Shown here: one piece after another, positions 8,342 through 16,838 of the stretch
Position numbering within the stretch: position 1 is the stretch's first letter
Layout: each line of letters opens with the position of its first letter
Source: Lacrimispora sinapis
Lineage (GTDB): Bacteria > Bacillota > Clostridia > Lachnospirales > Lachnospiraceae
DNA: 64,000 nucleotides
Assembly: GCF_043633585.1 (NCBI RefSeq)
Contig: NZ_CP141832.1
Location: forward strand, 310,001-374,000
Direction of reading: 5' to 3'
The notes under the pieces: model-generated
Told to the model about the DNA's origin: nothing
The model's input: only the letters and a program-made list of their open reading frames with translations
The model's database searches: none
Made by a program: the position numbers and the translations under genes

Positions 8342-8832
8342 CCGGAAAGAGAGAAGATTATATTACATGGGATGAATATTTTATGGGAGTCGCAGTCCTT
8401 TCTGGAAAACGTTCCAAGGACCCAAGCACTCAGGTTGGTGCCTGCATCGTAAGCCAGGACAATAAAATCTTATCCATGGGCTACAACGGGTTTCCCATGG
8501 GCTGCTCTGACGATGAATTTCCATGGGGCAGGGACAATGAAGAGAACGATCCTTACAATGCCAAATATTTCTATTCCACTCACAGTGAATTAAATGCTAT
8601 CCTTAATTACCGGGGGGGAAGTTTAGAAGGCTCCAAGCTTTATGTGACACTGTTCCCCTGCAATGAATGCGCAAAAGCGATAATCCAGTCAGGCATCAAG
8701 ACCGTAGTTTACGGCTCCGATAAGTATGCCGGGACCCCTGCGGTCAATGCATCCAAGCGCATGTTAAATGCAGCAGGTGTCCGGTATTACCAGTATCAGC
8801 CTACCGGAAGAAAGATAGAGATCGAGGTTTAA
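8338..8832 (+). CDS. Deoxycytidylate (dCMP) deaminase, ComEB-like
   Basis: 164 residues of the cytidine/deoxycytidylate deaminase family. The zinc site is HSELNAI (His ligand and catalytic Glu) plus PCNECAKAII (two Cys ligands). The N-terminal WDEYFMGVAVLSGKRSKDPS and ACIVSQDNKILSMGYNGFP match dCMP deaminases, which convert dCMP to dUMP for thymidylate synthesis. Homologues are often called ComE operon protein 2 although no other competence gene is present. The start overlaps the Sua5 stop and the stop is two bases from the next ATG. Confidence 0.9.
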   Translation: MTGKREDYITWDEYFMGVAVLSGKRSKDPSTQVGACIVSQDNKILSMGYNGFPMGCSDDEFPWGRDNEENDPYNAKYFYSTHSELNAILNYRGGSLEGSKLYVTLFPCNECAKAIIQSGIKTVVYGSDKYAGTPAVNASKRMLNAAGVRYYQYQPTGRKIEIEV

Positions 8833-8833
8833 C

Positions 8834-10573
8834 ATGAAATTTTTACTGGCGGCGCTCAATGCCAAATACATTCATTCCAATCCCGGTATTTACAGCCTCA
8901 AGGCCTATGCAGAGGCTTATGTGGAAGAACCGGAATTAACGGATGGAAGGTTTCAGATCCAGATAGGAGAATATACCATCAACAACCAGCTTGATGATAT
9001 TTTAAAGGATATCTACCTAAAACAACCGGAGGCGGTGGGATTTTCCTGTTATATCTGGAATATGGCTTATGTTTTGCAGCTGGTCCGGGACCTTCCGAAG
9101 GTTCTCCCCCAAGTGGAGATCTGGCTGGGAGGTCCTGAAGTGTCTTATGATGCAGCAGAGATCCTTCGCCGGGAACCGGGAGTTTTCGGGATCATGATGG
9201 GAGAAGGGGAAGAGACCTTTAAGGAAGTGGTGCGCAGCTATATAAAAGGAAGTCCCAGGGATTTTACCAAAATAGACGGGGTGGCCGTAAGAGATGAGGA
9301 AGGGAATGTGTTGGAAAATCCCCTGAAAAAAGCGGTGGATATGAGCCGCATCCCATTTCTTTATCAAGACCTGTCCGGTTTTAAAAACAGGATCATTTAT
9401 TATGAGAGCAGCAGAGGCTGTCCGTTTTCCTGCAGCTACTGTCTTTCTTCCATTGATAAGTCCGTCCGGTTTCGTGATACGCAGATGGTCATAAAGGAAC
9501 TGGACTTTTTTCTCCAAAGCAAAGTCCCTCAGGTGAAATTCGTGGACAGGACCTTTAATTGCAATCATAATCATACCATGGCCATCTGGCGCCATTTGCT
9601 GGAACATGACAACGGAATCACCAATTTTCATTTTGAGATCGCGGCGGATTTACTGACGGAGGAAGAACTGGAACTGATGTCACGGATGAGGCCGGGACTC
9701 ATACAGCTTGAGATCGGTGTCCAGAGCACCAATCCGGATACCATAAAGGAAATCCGGCGAACCATGGATTTGGGAGTTTTAAAGGATATTGTATACAAGA
9801 TCAATCGGTTTGGAAATATCCATCAGCATTTGGATCTGATTGCCGGGCTTCCCCATGAGGACTATGAAAGCTTCCGCAGATCCTTCAACCAGGTTTATGA
9901 CATGAAGCCGGAGCAGCTGCAGCTTGGCTTTTTAAAGGTTTTAAAAGGCTCCTACATGTCGGAAAAGGCAGAGGAATACGGGGTAAGATTTAAGGAAGAG
10001 GCACCCTATGAGGTGCTGTCGACCCGATGGCTCAATTACGGAGAAATCTTAAAATTAAAAAATCTGGAAGAAATGTTAGAGGTCTACGGAAACAGCGGCC
10101 AGTTCCGTACCACCATAAAGGAACTGTTAAACGAATTTGCATCCCCATTTGATATGTTTGAAGCGCTTGCCGAATACTATGATAAACAGGAGCTGACCGG
10201 TATCAGCCACAGCCGCATGGCACGCTATGAAATTCTGGAGGATTTTATCCGTCAGCAGGCACCGGAAAGGCTTCCCATGTATCAGGATCTTCTTGTGTAT
10301 GATTTATATTTGAGAGAAAATTTAAAAAGCCGCCCCCGCTTTTGTGCCGATCAGGAGCCGTATAAAGAGCAGATAAGGGCATTTTTTACAGAGGAAGCAA
10401 AATCCTTTTCCTATTTAAAAGAGGGATATGAAGGGTATGAGTCCAGACAATTGATGAAGATGGCACATGTGGAGGTATTCCGGGACCAGCGGGCGGTTCT
10501 GTTTGATTATAAAAAGAGGGATGCCCTGACCCATAACGCAGCCGTTTATGAAATCGGTATTTGGAGGAATTAA
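8834..10573 (+). CDS. B12-binding-type radical SAM protein with DUF4080 C-terminus
   Basis: 579 residues. The N-terminal about 1-160 is a cobalamin-binding-like Rossmann domain (FLLAALNAKYIHSNPGIYSL; GGPEVSYDA), followed by a radical SAM core with the cluster motif CPFSCSYC (C196, C200, C203) and later FVDRTFNCN and GVQSTNPDTI. The C-terminal about 200 residues match the DUF4080 layout. Members use a 4Fe-4S cluster and S-adenosylmethionine; the reaction of this group is not known to me. The gene sits in a tight run (dCMP deaminase, this, nth) with a TAATG overlap to nth, which hints at nucleic-acid or cofactor housekeeping but proves nothing. Confidence 0.85.
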   Translation: MKFLLAALNAKYIHSNPGIYSLKAYAEAYVEEPELTDGRFQIQIGEYTINNQLDDILKDIYLKQPEAVGFSCYIWNMAYVLQLVRDLPKVLPQVEIWLGGPEVSYDAAEILRREPGVFGIMMGEGEETFKEVVRSYIKGSPRDFTKIDGVAVRDEEGNVLENPLKKAVDMSRIPFLYQDLSGFKNRIIYYESSRGCPFSCSYCLSSIDKSVRFRDTQMVIKELDFFLQSKVPQVKFVDRTFNCNHNHTMAIWRHLLEHDNGITNFHFEIAADLLTEEELELMSRMRPGLIQLEIGVQSTNPDTIKEIRRTMDLGVLKDIVYKINRFGNIHQHLDLIAGLPHEDYESFRRSFNQVYDMKPEQLQLGFLKVLKGSYMSEKAEEYGVRFKEEAPYEVLSTRWLNYGEILKLKNLEEMLEVYGNSGQFRTTIKELLNEFASPFDMFEALAEYYDKQELTGISHSRMARYEILEDFIRQQAPERLPMYQDLLVYDLYLRENLKSRPRFCADQEPYKEQIRAFFTEEAKSFSYLKEGYEGYESRQLMKMAHVEVFRDQRAVLFDYKKRDALTHNAAVYEIGIWRN

Positions 10574-11235
10574 TGGCAAAAAAAGAAACGAAAGCAGAAT
10601 TAAGAGCGCGGGTGGACCAGGTCCTTGCAGCTCTTGACCGGGAATATGGAACGGAATATATATGTTATTTAAACCATGAGACGCCCTGGCAGCTGTTGAT
10701 TGCCGTTATTTTAAGCGCCCAGTGCACAGATGCCAGAGTGAATATGGTGACAGCAGATTTATTTAAAAAATATGATTCCGTGGAAAAATTTGCGAAAGCA
10801 GATGCAAACGAGCTGGAAAAAGACATTCATTCCCTGGGCTTTTTCCGCATGAAAGCAAAGAACATCATTTCCTGCTGTCAGGATCTGATGGAACGGTTTG
10901 GCGGAGAAGTGCCGAAGACCATAGAAGAACTGACATCTCTTGCAGGAGTGGGCAGAAAGACGGCCAATGTCATTCTGGGCAATATTTATAACGAACCCAG
11001 TATCGTGGTGGACACCCACGTAAAGCGGATATCCAAAAAGCTGGGGTTCGCAAAATCAGAAGACCCGGAAAAGATCGAATATGAGCTGATGAAGATTCTT
11101 CCCAGGGACCACTGGATCTTATGGAATATACAGATTATTACGCTTGGCAGGTCCATCTGCTTTGCCAGAAGGCCTAAGTGCGGAGAGTGCTTTTTAAAGG
11201 ACCTCTGCCCCAGCGCCCAGAAAACGATATCTTAA
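10573..11235 (+). CDS. nth: Endonuclease III
   Basis: 220 residues. DNA glycosylase/AP lyase that removes oxidised pyrimidines in base-excision repair. Visible features: the helix-hairpin-helix LAGVGRKTANVILG with catalytic Lys, the catalytic Asp in VVDTHVKRISKKLG, and a C-terminal 4Fe-4S motif C-x6-C-x2-C-x5-C. ATG 10573 is preferred over the TTG at 10561 because GGAGG (10563-10567) is correctly spaced for it; it overlaps the previous stop as TAATG. Confidence 0.95.
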   Translation: MAKKETKAELRARVDQVLAALDREYGTEYICYLNHETPWQLLIAVILSAQCTDARVNMVTADLFKKYDSVEKFAKADANELEKDIHSLGFFRMKAKNIISCCQDLMERFGGEVPKTIEELTSLAGVGRKTANVILGNIYNEPSIVVDTHVKRISKKLGFAKSEDPEKIEYELMKILPRDHWILWNIQIITLGRSICFARRPKCGECFLKDLCPSAQKTIS

Positions 11236-11252
11236 GAGAGGGGAATAAAAAT

Positions 11253-11960
11253 GTGGTTTCATCCTATGTTGCGGTAGATTTGGAAACAACAGGTCTGGAC
11301 CCGAAAAAAGATAAGATCATAGAGATCGGTGCTGTTTTGGTTCTTAACGGAGTTATAAAGGACACTTACGAAACCTTTGTAAATCCTTACCGGAAGCTGG
11401 AGGAACGGATAACCAGCCTGACCGGAATCCGGGATGAGCAGTTGGAATCGGCACCTGGAATCGAAACGGTCATCGGGGAATTTCTGGATTTTGCCGGAAA
11501 ATTTCCTGTACTTGGCCATCACGTCATTTTTGATTACAGCTTTTTAAAACGTGCGGCAGTCAATGGAGGCCATGGTTTTGAACGGCAGGGAATTGATACC
11601 TTGAAGCTTGCAAGACGGTTTATGCCGCCGGAAGCAAAGAAAAATTTAAAAGATGCCTGTGAATTTTTTGAAATCAAGCAGGAACAAAGCCACCGTGCGC
11701 TGGCTGACAGTAAGTCTGCACATTTTTTGTATCAGGAGCTGGTCCGAAGATTCGGCAGCAACGAGCCGGAAGCATTTGAATCACAGCCCTTGATTTACAA
11801 GGTGAAAAAGGAACAGCCGGCATCAAATCGGCAAAAAGAACACTTGCAGGATCTATTAAAATATCATAAAATAGTTTTATCTGTGCAAACGGATCATTTA
11901 TCCAGAAATGAAATATCGAGAATCACGGATAAAATCATATCACAGTATGGAAGAATATAA
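11253..11960 (+). CDS. DEDDh 3'-5' exonuclease (DnaQ/PolC-exo-like)
   Basis: 235 residues. The exonuclease domain covers about 1-165: VAVDLETTG (Exo I, two acidic ligands), GHHVIFDYSFLKRA (Exo II) and SHRALADSKSAH (Exo III, His and Asp). It resembles the stand-alone epsilon-like or PolC-proofreading exonucleases of Firmicutes. The about 70-residue tail (QPASNRQKEHLQDLL...) may be a small DNA-binding or dimerisation region. The start is taken as GTG 11253, after GAGAGGGG and nine bases; the longer open frame from 11178 would overlap nth by about 60 bases and has no ribosome-binding site. Confidence 0.85.
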   Translation: MVSSYVAVDLETTGLDPKKDKIIEIGAVLVLNGVIKDTYETFVNPYRKLEERITSLTGIRDEQLESAPGIETVIGEFLDFAGKFPVLGHHVIFDYSFLKRAAVNGGHGFERQGIDTLKLARRFMPPEAKKNLKDACEFFEIKQEQSHRALADSKSAHFLYQELVRRFGSNEPEAFESQPLIYKVKKEQPASNRQKEHLQDLLKYHKIVLSVQTDHLSRNEISRITDKIISQYGRI

Positions 11961-11977
11961 GAGAGGTGGGATACAAC

Positions 11978-12091
11978 ATGATTAACTTTAACAATAAAAA
12001 CAACAAAAAATTAATGTCAGTGATTTTGATTGCAGTGGTAGTTTTATTAATTATTGCGATGGTTCTTCCAATGATGCTGAGTTTTATGTAA
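11978..12091 (+). CDS. 37-residue single-pass membrane protein
   Basis: The ATG at 11978 follows GAGAGGTGGG by about eight bases, a strong ribosome-binding site, and the frame runs to TAA 12089. The product begins MINFNNKNNKKLMSVILIAV and ends VLPMMLSFM: a short polar, Asn/Lys-rich head and one hydrophobic helix of about 22 residues. It is 18 bases after the exonuclease gene and about 50 before the VanW gene. I do not recognise a family; similar tiny proteins are often missed by gene finders. Confidence 0.65.
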   Translation: MINFNNKNNKKLMSVILIAVVVLLIIAMVLPMMLSFM

Positions 12092-12143
12092 ATCATCGGG
12101 GGCTTATCGCAGTTGCAGACACAATAGAGCATGAGGAATGAAT

Positions 12144-13661
12144 ATGAAAAAGAAAACTTTATCCATAACCCTGGCGGCTGTGGTATTGGCGGCAGGGATT
12201 GGTTTTCTCTCTCCGGCTTATGTTATGGCAGATACCCTTCCGGATGGAATTTATGTTGGGGAATATAATTTAGGCGGTATGACAGAAGAAGAAGCCAGCC
12301 AGAAGATACAGGGGCTGGTTAATGAAATGGAAAACCAAAAGATTACATTGGTGGTTGACGGACAGCCTATGGATACAACGGCAAAAGAACTGGGATTCCA
12401 TTGGAGCAATCCGGAAGCGGTGAACCAGGCTGCCTCATCCTGGCAGGGAGGGAATTTGATCAAACGGTATTTAAATAAAAAAGATATCGAGAAGAATCCT
12501 GTGATCATTCCCCTGGAAACGGCTCTTGACGATGGAAAACTGGAAGCCTTTATCAATGAAAAGTGCGCTTCCGTTATGGTTCAGCCGCAGAATGCTACCA
12601 TTGTCCGAAGCAATGGCGCATTTACAGTAACTCCGTCTGTCACCGGTAAGAATGTGGATATTGCGGCCACAAAGGAGGCCCTTAATGCGGCCCTTGCCAA
12701 CGGACTCAAGGAACCAGTAACAGCAGCTGCAGTTGTTTCAGAGGTGAAGCCCGCGATCACTACAGAAGATTTATCCACCATCAATGATGTGCTCGGAACA
12801 TTTTCCACCAGCTTTTCCTCCAGCGGAGCTTCCCGTTCCAAGAATCTGCAGGTAGGAGCCGGAAAGATCAACGGCCGTGTTCTTATGCCGGGAGAGACCT
12901 TATCGGGATATGAATGCATGCATCCCTTTACGGTCTCCAATGGATATGCCACTGCCGCCGCATATGAAAACGGTCAGGTGGTAGACAGTGTAGGAGGCGG
13001 TGTGTGTCAGATATCCACCACACTTTATAATGCCGTACTCCGTGCCGAACTGGAAGTAGTCCAGAGACAGAATCACTCTATGGTGGTAAATTATGTAAAA
13101 CCCTCCCAGGATGCTGCTATTGCAGGAACCTATAAGGACCTTAAATTCACCAACAATTACAGCACTCCCATCTATGTGGAAGGATATACGTCAGGCAAGA
13201 CCATCACCTTTACCATCTACGGAAAGGAGACCAGACCGGCAAACCGTACCTTTGATTTCGTATCCGAGACGTTGAGTGTCACCGATCCCGGTGCACCCAA
13301 AGAAGTGGTGGACCCAACCATGCCTCCCGGAAGCAGGAAGCAGGTGCAGTCCGCTCATAAAGGAATCAAATCAAGACTGTGGAAGGTGATTTATATTGAC
13401 GGTGTGGAACAGAGCCGTGAGATCCTGCACACCGATACTTATAATCCTTCCAAGGCGATTATAAAGGTAGGGCCTGCGGCACCGGCCTCTGTAGCACCGG
13501 TACCAAATCCGGCACAGCCCCAGGAGACACAGCCGCCGGCAACGGAAACAGTCCCTCAGCCAGCGGAAACCAGTGCTCCTGCCACACAGACACCTGCCCC
13601 AGAAGCGACAGCCGCTGCGGAAGAAACGGTTCCTCAGGGACCTGGAATACAGGCAGAATAA
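12144..13661 (+). CDS. Exported VanW-family protein
   Basis: About 505 residues. Signal peptide (MKKKTLSITLAAVVLAAGIG, cleavage probably near AYVMA-D). Residues about 30-230 hold two YoaR/peptidoglycan-binding-4-like repeats (GIYVGEYNLGGMTEEEASQK), and about 240-380 the VanW domain (GEKI-type region with GGGVCQISTTLYNAVLRAEL, HSMVVNYVKPSQDAAI). The last about 60 residues are Pro/Glu/Thr/Ala-rich, typical of wall-spanning linkers. VanW occurs in some vancomycin-resistance clusters but its activity is unknown, and no van genes are here. ATG 12144 is preferred over 12138 because AGGA is six bases upstream. Confidence 0.85.
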   Translation: MKKKTLSITLAAVVLAAGIGFLSPAYVMADTLPDGIYVGEYNLGGMTEEEASQKIQGLVNEMENQKITLVVDGQPMDTTAKELGFHWSNPEAVNQAASSWQGGNLIKRYLNKKDIEKNPVIIPLETALDDGKLEAFINEKCASVMVQPQNATIVRSNGAFTVTPSVTGKNVDIAATKEALNAALANGLKEPVTAAAVVSEVKPAITTEDLSTINDVLGTFSTSFSSSGASRSKNLQVGAGKINGRVLMPGETLSGYECMHPFTVSNGYATAAAYENGQVVDSVGGGVCQISTTLYNAVLRAELEVVQRQNHSMVVNYVKPSQDAAIAGTYKDLKFTNNYSTPIYVEGYTSGKTITFTIYGKETRPANRTFDFVSETLSVTDPGAPKEVVDPTMPPGSRKQVQSAHKGIKSRLWKVIYIDGVEQSREILHTDTYNPSKAIIKVGPAAPASVAPVPNPAQPQETQPPATETVPQPAETSAPATQTPAPEATAAAEETVPQGPGIQAE

Positions 13662-13662
13662 C

Positions 13663-14229
13663 ATGAAGCGTATTGAAAGAGAAAACAACGGGATCATAAG
13701 ACCCGGACAGGATCTGGTAGTGGCCGGTTATGCCGGCCTTTCCGGGACCCTGGAGATTGTTCAGCATAAGAAAAAGGAATTGTATCAGTGGTTTTCCAAA
13801 GACTACGTGGACCGGATACTGGAACTGGAAAACAACGGTCCGAAACCGGATCTAAAAATCTGGGAACCCTTTGGAGCCACAGAACTGGAACAGGCGGGAA
13901 AAGGCGGGATTTTAAAGGCACTTTGGGATTTGTCCGGTGCCTATATGACCGGAATCAAGTTTTCCCTCCGCCGGATTCCGGTCAGACAGGAAACCATTGA
14001 GGTTTGTGAGCGGTACGATTTAAACCCGTACCGCCTTTTCTCCGCCCGTTGCCTGCTTTTTACCGCCGATAACGGGGCGGATCTGGTGGCAGCCATGAAA
14101 GAGCAGCAGATCCATGGAGCTGTAATTGGAAAAGTGACAGAAGGGATCGGACGGATCATCGACCATGGAGACGGAGTTGGATATCTTGACCGGCCGACAT
14201 TGGATGAGCTTTATAAAGTTTTGGATTGA
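13663..14229 (+). CDS. Stand-alone AIR-synthase-related C-terminal domain protein
   Basis: 188 residues starting MKRIERENNGIIRPGQDLVV. The sequence from GQDLVVAGYAGLSGTLEIV through KGGILKALWDLSGAYMTGIK to HGAVIGKVTEGIGRIIDHGD resembles the C-terminal half of the PurM/HypE/ThiL superfamily. The N-terminal ATP-binding half is absent and the neighbouring sequence does not supply it. Such proteins are sometimes labelled hydrogenase maturation factor, but without the N-terminal half HypE activity is doubtful. The ATG lies one base after the VanW stop and has only a weak ribosome-binding site, so translation may depend on coupling. Confidence 0.72.
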   Translation: MKRIERENNGIIRPGQDLVVAGYAGLSGTLEIVQHKKKELYQWFSKDYVDRILELENNGPKPDLKIWEPFGATELEQAGKGGILKALWDLSGAYMTGIKFSLRRIPVRQETIEVCERYDLNPYRLFSARCLLFTADNGADLVAAMKEQQIHGAVIGKVTEGIGRIIDHGDGVGYLDRPTLDELYKVLD

Positions 14230-14259
14230 TGCCTTAAATGAAAAACAGGAGGTAAGGAT

Positions 14260-14742
14260 ATGAGGGAAAAGATATTGGCGGTCATAGAAAAAAACAGCAG
14301 GATTGATTTAAAGGATTTAGCCATTCTGCTGGGAGAAAGCGAGACGGCTATAGCCAATGAGATCGCCGAAATGGAAAAAGAACATATCATTTGCGGATAC
14401 CACACGCTCATCAACTGGGATAATACCAGTGATGAAAAGGTTGTGGCCCTGATCGAGGTAAAGGTAACACCTCAAAGAGGTATGGGATTCGATAAGATTG
14501 CAGAGAGAATCTATCAGTATAACGAAGTCAATGCCGTTTATCTGATGTCCGGTTCTTTTGATTTTACCGTATTCATCGAAGGAAAGACCATGAGACAGGT
14601 GGCTCAGTTCGTTTCTGAAAAACTCTCTCCCATGGAATCAGTTTTAAGCACTGCCACTCATTTTGTCCTTAAAAAATATAAGGACCACGGAACCGTCCTT
14701 GCTGAAGAGACGCCGGATGAAAGGATGTTGATTACACCGTGA
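14260..14742 (+). CDS. Lrp/AsnC-family transcriptional regulator
   Basis: 160 residues. A winged helix at about 1-55 (ILAVIEKNSRIDLKDLAILL) is followed by the alpha/beta RAM effector domain (VVALIEVKVTPQRGMGFDKI; VNAVYLMSGSFDFTVFIEG). Lrp-type proteins usually bind amino acids and regulate amino-acid metabolism genes. AGGAGG-TAAGGAT precedes the ATG. The stop overlaps the aminotransferase GTG start by four bases (GTGA), strongly suggesting that it regulates or responds to that enzyme's pathway. Confidence 0.9.
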   Translation: MREKILAVIEKNSRIDLKDLAILLGESETAIANEIAEMEKEHIICGYHTLINWDNTSDEKVVALIEVKVTPQRGMGFDKIAERIYQYNEVNAVYLMSGSFDFTVFIEGKTMRQVAQFVSEKLSPMESVLSTATHFVLKKYKDHGTVLAEETPDERMLITP

Positions 14743-15908
14743 GAAATCCATTATCAGACCGGATTGCAGAGATCCCCTCTTCCGGAATCCGTAAATTTTT
14801 TGACATTGTCAGTGAGATGAAGGATGCCATATCCCTGGGTGTGGGCGAGCCTGATTTTGATACCCCCTGGCATATCAGAGAAGAAGGCATCTATTCTCTG
14901 GAAAAGGGCCGTACCTTTTATACCTCCAATGCAGGGCTGAGAGAGCTGAAGGCGGAGATCTGCAATTATTTATGCAGACGTTTTGAAGTTACCTATGACC
15001 CGGATCATGAGGTCATGGTTACGGTGGGCGGCAGTGAGGCGATTGATATTGCACTTCGTGCCATGCTGGACCCTGGAGATGAAGTCTTGATTCCCCAGCC
15101 AAGCTATGTATCCTACGTGCCATGTACCATTCTTGCCAATGGTGTTCCGGTCACCATTGATCTGGAGGCCAGGGATCAGTTTAAGCTGACAAAAGAGAAG
15201 CTGTTAGAGAAAATCACTGAAAAGACAAAAGTACTGATACTGCCATTTCCCAATAATCCCACCGGCGCGGTTATGACGGCGGAGGAATTAAAGGATATTG
15301 CAGACGTTGTCATAGAAAAAGATCTGTTTGTAATTTCAGATGAGATTTATGCGGAACTGACGTACGGCGGTGAACATACCACCATTGCGGCATTTCCAGG
15401 GCTGAAGGACCGAACCGTACTGATCAACGGTTTTTCCAAATCCTACGCCATGACCGGCTGGAGACTTGGCTATGCGGCAGCGCCCAGAGTGATCCTGGAG
15501 CAGATGTTAAAGATCCATCAGTTTGCCATCATGTGTGCGCCCACCACCAGCCAGTACGCTGCCGTAGCCGCCCTTCGTGACGGAGATAAAGAGGTGGAGA
15601 CGATGCGGGAATCCTATGACCAGAGAAGGCGCTACCTGATGCATGCCTTTCAGGAAATGGGTCTGGAATGTTTTGAACCTCATGGTGCCTTTTATACATT
15701 TCCCAGTATCAAACGGTTTGGTATGACCTCCGATGAGTTCGCCACCAGACTTTTGCGGGAAGAGAAAGTAGCGGTCGTACCGGGAACGGCATTTGGAGAC
15801 TGCGGAGAAGGCTATCTTCGTATTTCCTATGCATATTCCTTAAAGAACCTAAAGGAGGCCCTGGGCCGTATGGACCGATTTATTAAGAAACTTGACGGAA
15901 AGGCGTAA
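14739..15908 (+). CDS. Class I/II pyridoxal-phosphate aminotransferase
   Basis: 389 residues, fold type I. PLP-lysine in NGFSKSYAMTGWRLGYA, substrate-binding Asn in PFPNNPTGAV, cofactor Asp/Tyr in VISDEIYAELTYG and the C-terminal Arg in GYLRISYAYS. It resembles the PatA/AspC-like group, but the amino-acid substrate cannot be read from the sequence. The GTG start overlaps the Lrp-family regulator gene, so both are probably co-translated. Confidence 0.9.
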   Translation: MRNPLSDRIAEIPSSGIRKFFDIVSEMKDAISLGVGEPDFDTPWHIREEGIYSLEKGRTFYTSNAGLRELKAEICNYLCRRFEVTYDPDHEVMVTVGGSEAIDIALRAMLDPGDEVLIPQPSYVSYVPCTILANGVPVTIDLEARDQFKLTKEKLLEKITEKTKVLILPFPNNPTGAVMTAEELKDIADVVIEKDLFVISDEIYAELTYGGEHTTIAAFPGLKDRTVLINGFSKSYAMTGWRLGYAAAPRVILEQMLKIHQFAIMCAPTTSQYAAVAALRDGDKEVETMRESYDQRRRYLMHAFQEMGLECFEPHGAFYTFPSIKRFGMTSDEFATRLLREEKVAVVPGTAFGDCGEGYLRISYAYSLKNLKEALGRMDRFIKKLDGKA

Positions 15909-15913
15909 GAGAT

Positions 15914-16408
15914 ATGAATATCGTATTATTTGAACCGGAGATGCCTGCCAATACCGGCAACATCGGACGGACCTGTGTTGCCACAGACACAAAGCTGCAC
16001 CTGATCGAACCGCTGGGATTTAAGCTGAATGACAAGCTGATCAAACGTGCGGGGCTGGATTACTGGGATAAACTGGATCTTACGGTTTACAGCGACTATC
16101 AGGAGTTTTTGGACCGCAATCCGGGCGCAAAGATTTATATGGCCACCACAAAAGGACTCCACGTTTATAGTGATATGGAATATGACCCGGACTGCTTTTT
16201 GATGTTCGGAAAGGAAAGTGCAGGAATTCCGGAAGACCTTCTTCTTGGAAATCAGGACCGCTGCATCAGAATCCCCATGTGGGGAGATATCCGGTCCCTG
16301 AATTTATCAAACTCAGTTTCCATTGTACTTTATGAGGCTTTGAGGCAGAACGGATTTGAACATATGACCATGAAGGGAGAGCTTCACCAGCTCCACTGGA
16401 AGGAATAA
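15914..16408 (+). CDS. trmL: tRNA (cytidine(34)-2'-O)-methyltransferase
   Basis: 164 residues, the typical TrmL length. SPOUT (trefoil-knot) methyltransferase: MNIVLFEPEMPANTGNIGRT at the N-terminus, LMFGKESAGIPEDLL, and the C-terminal knot IPMWGDIRSLNLSNSVSIVL. It methylates the ribose of the wobble nucleotide in certain leucine tRNAs. Five bases after the aminotransferase stop, so last gene of that run. Confidence 0.92.
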   Translation: MNIVLFEPEMPANTGNIGRTCVATDTKLHLIEPLGFKLNDKLIKRAGLDYWDKLDLTVYSDYQEFLDRNPGAKIYMATTKGLHVYSDMEYDPDCFLMFGKESAGIPEDLLLGNQDRCIRIPMWGDIRSLNLSNSVSIVLYEALRQNGFEHMTMKGELHQLHWKE

Positions 16409-16419
16409 AAAGGATATTC

Positions 16420-16543
16420 CCTCATATCTCAGAATTCTGATTTGAGATGAGGCGGTAGGCTTAGAAGGCTTGCTGAACTACATAATTATATGAAATATGA
16501 CAGGCGGAACTTTCTTTTGCATCGAAAGTTCCGCCTGTTTTTT
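16420..16543 (+). terminator. Terminator after trmL
   Basis: A perfect 14-pair hairpin, arms 16501-16514 and 16524-16537, followed by six T residues. A separate imperfect hairpin (16420-16430 with 16443-16452) lies just after the stop codon but lacks a T-run. The rest of the 430-base gap to the transporter (16544-16838) is AT-rich and shows no gene that I can support. Confidence 0.85.
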
Positions 16544-16838
16544 GTGAGAAAATAAACGAGTCGTAATGCTCTCATAACTTATTTGTTCCTCCATATACAA
16601 CTTTTCTCAAAGAAAGTAAAATATCGTCGTCAATTTGATGCAAGGAATGTAGGGATATTTTAAAATACCATACAAAAGTAACAAAAACCATAACCCTTTA
16701 GTGGAATAAAACCATAAATATATTCATAATATAGCGTGGGACGTAAAAAAGCAGAATATATATATGGATTTAATATAAAATGCAAATTTACGGAGCATGT
16801 AAATTGTATATACAAAAACCATTGGAGGGTTAGAAGTT

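Noticed and set aside
12144..13661. Vancomycin-resistance locus because of VanW
   Set aside because: No vanR/S/H/A/X-type gene is adjacent; VanW-family proteins are common outside resistance clusters.
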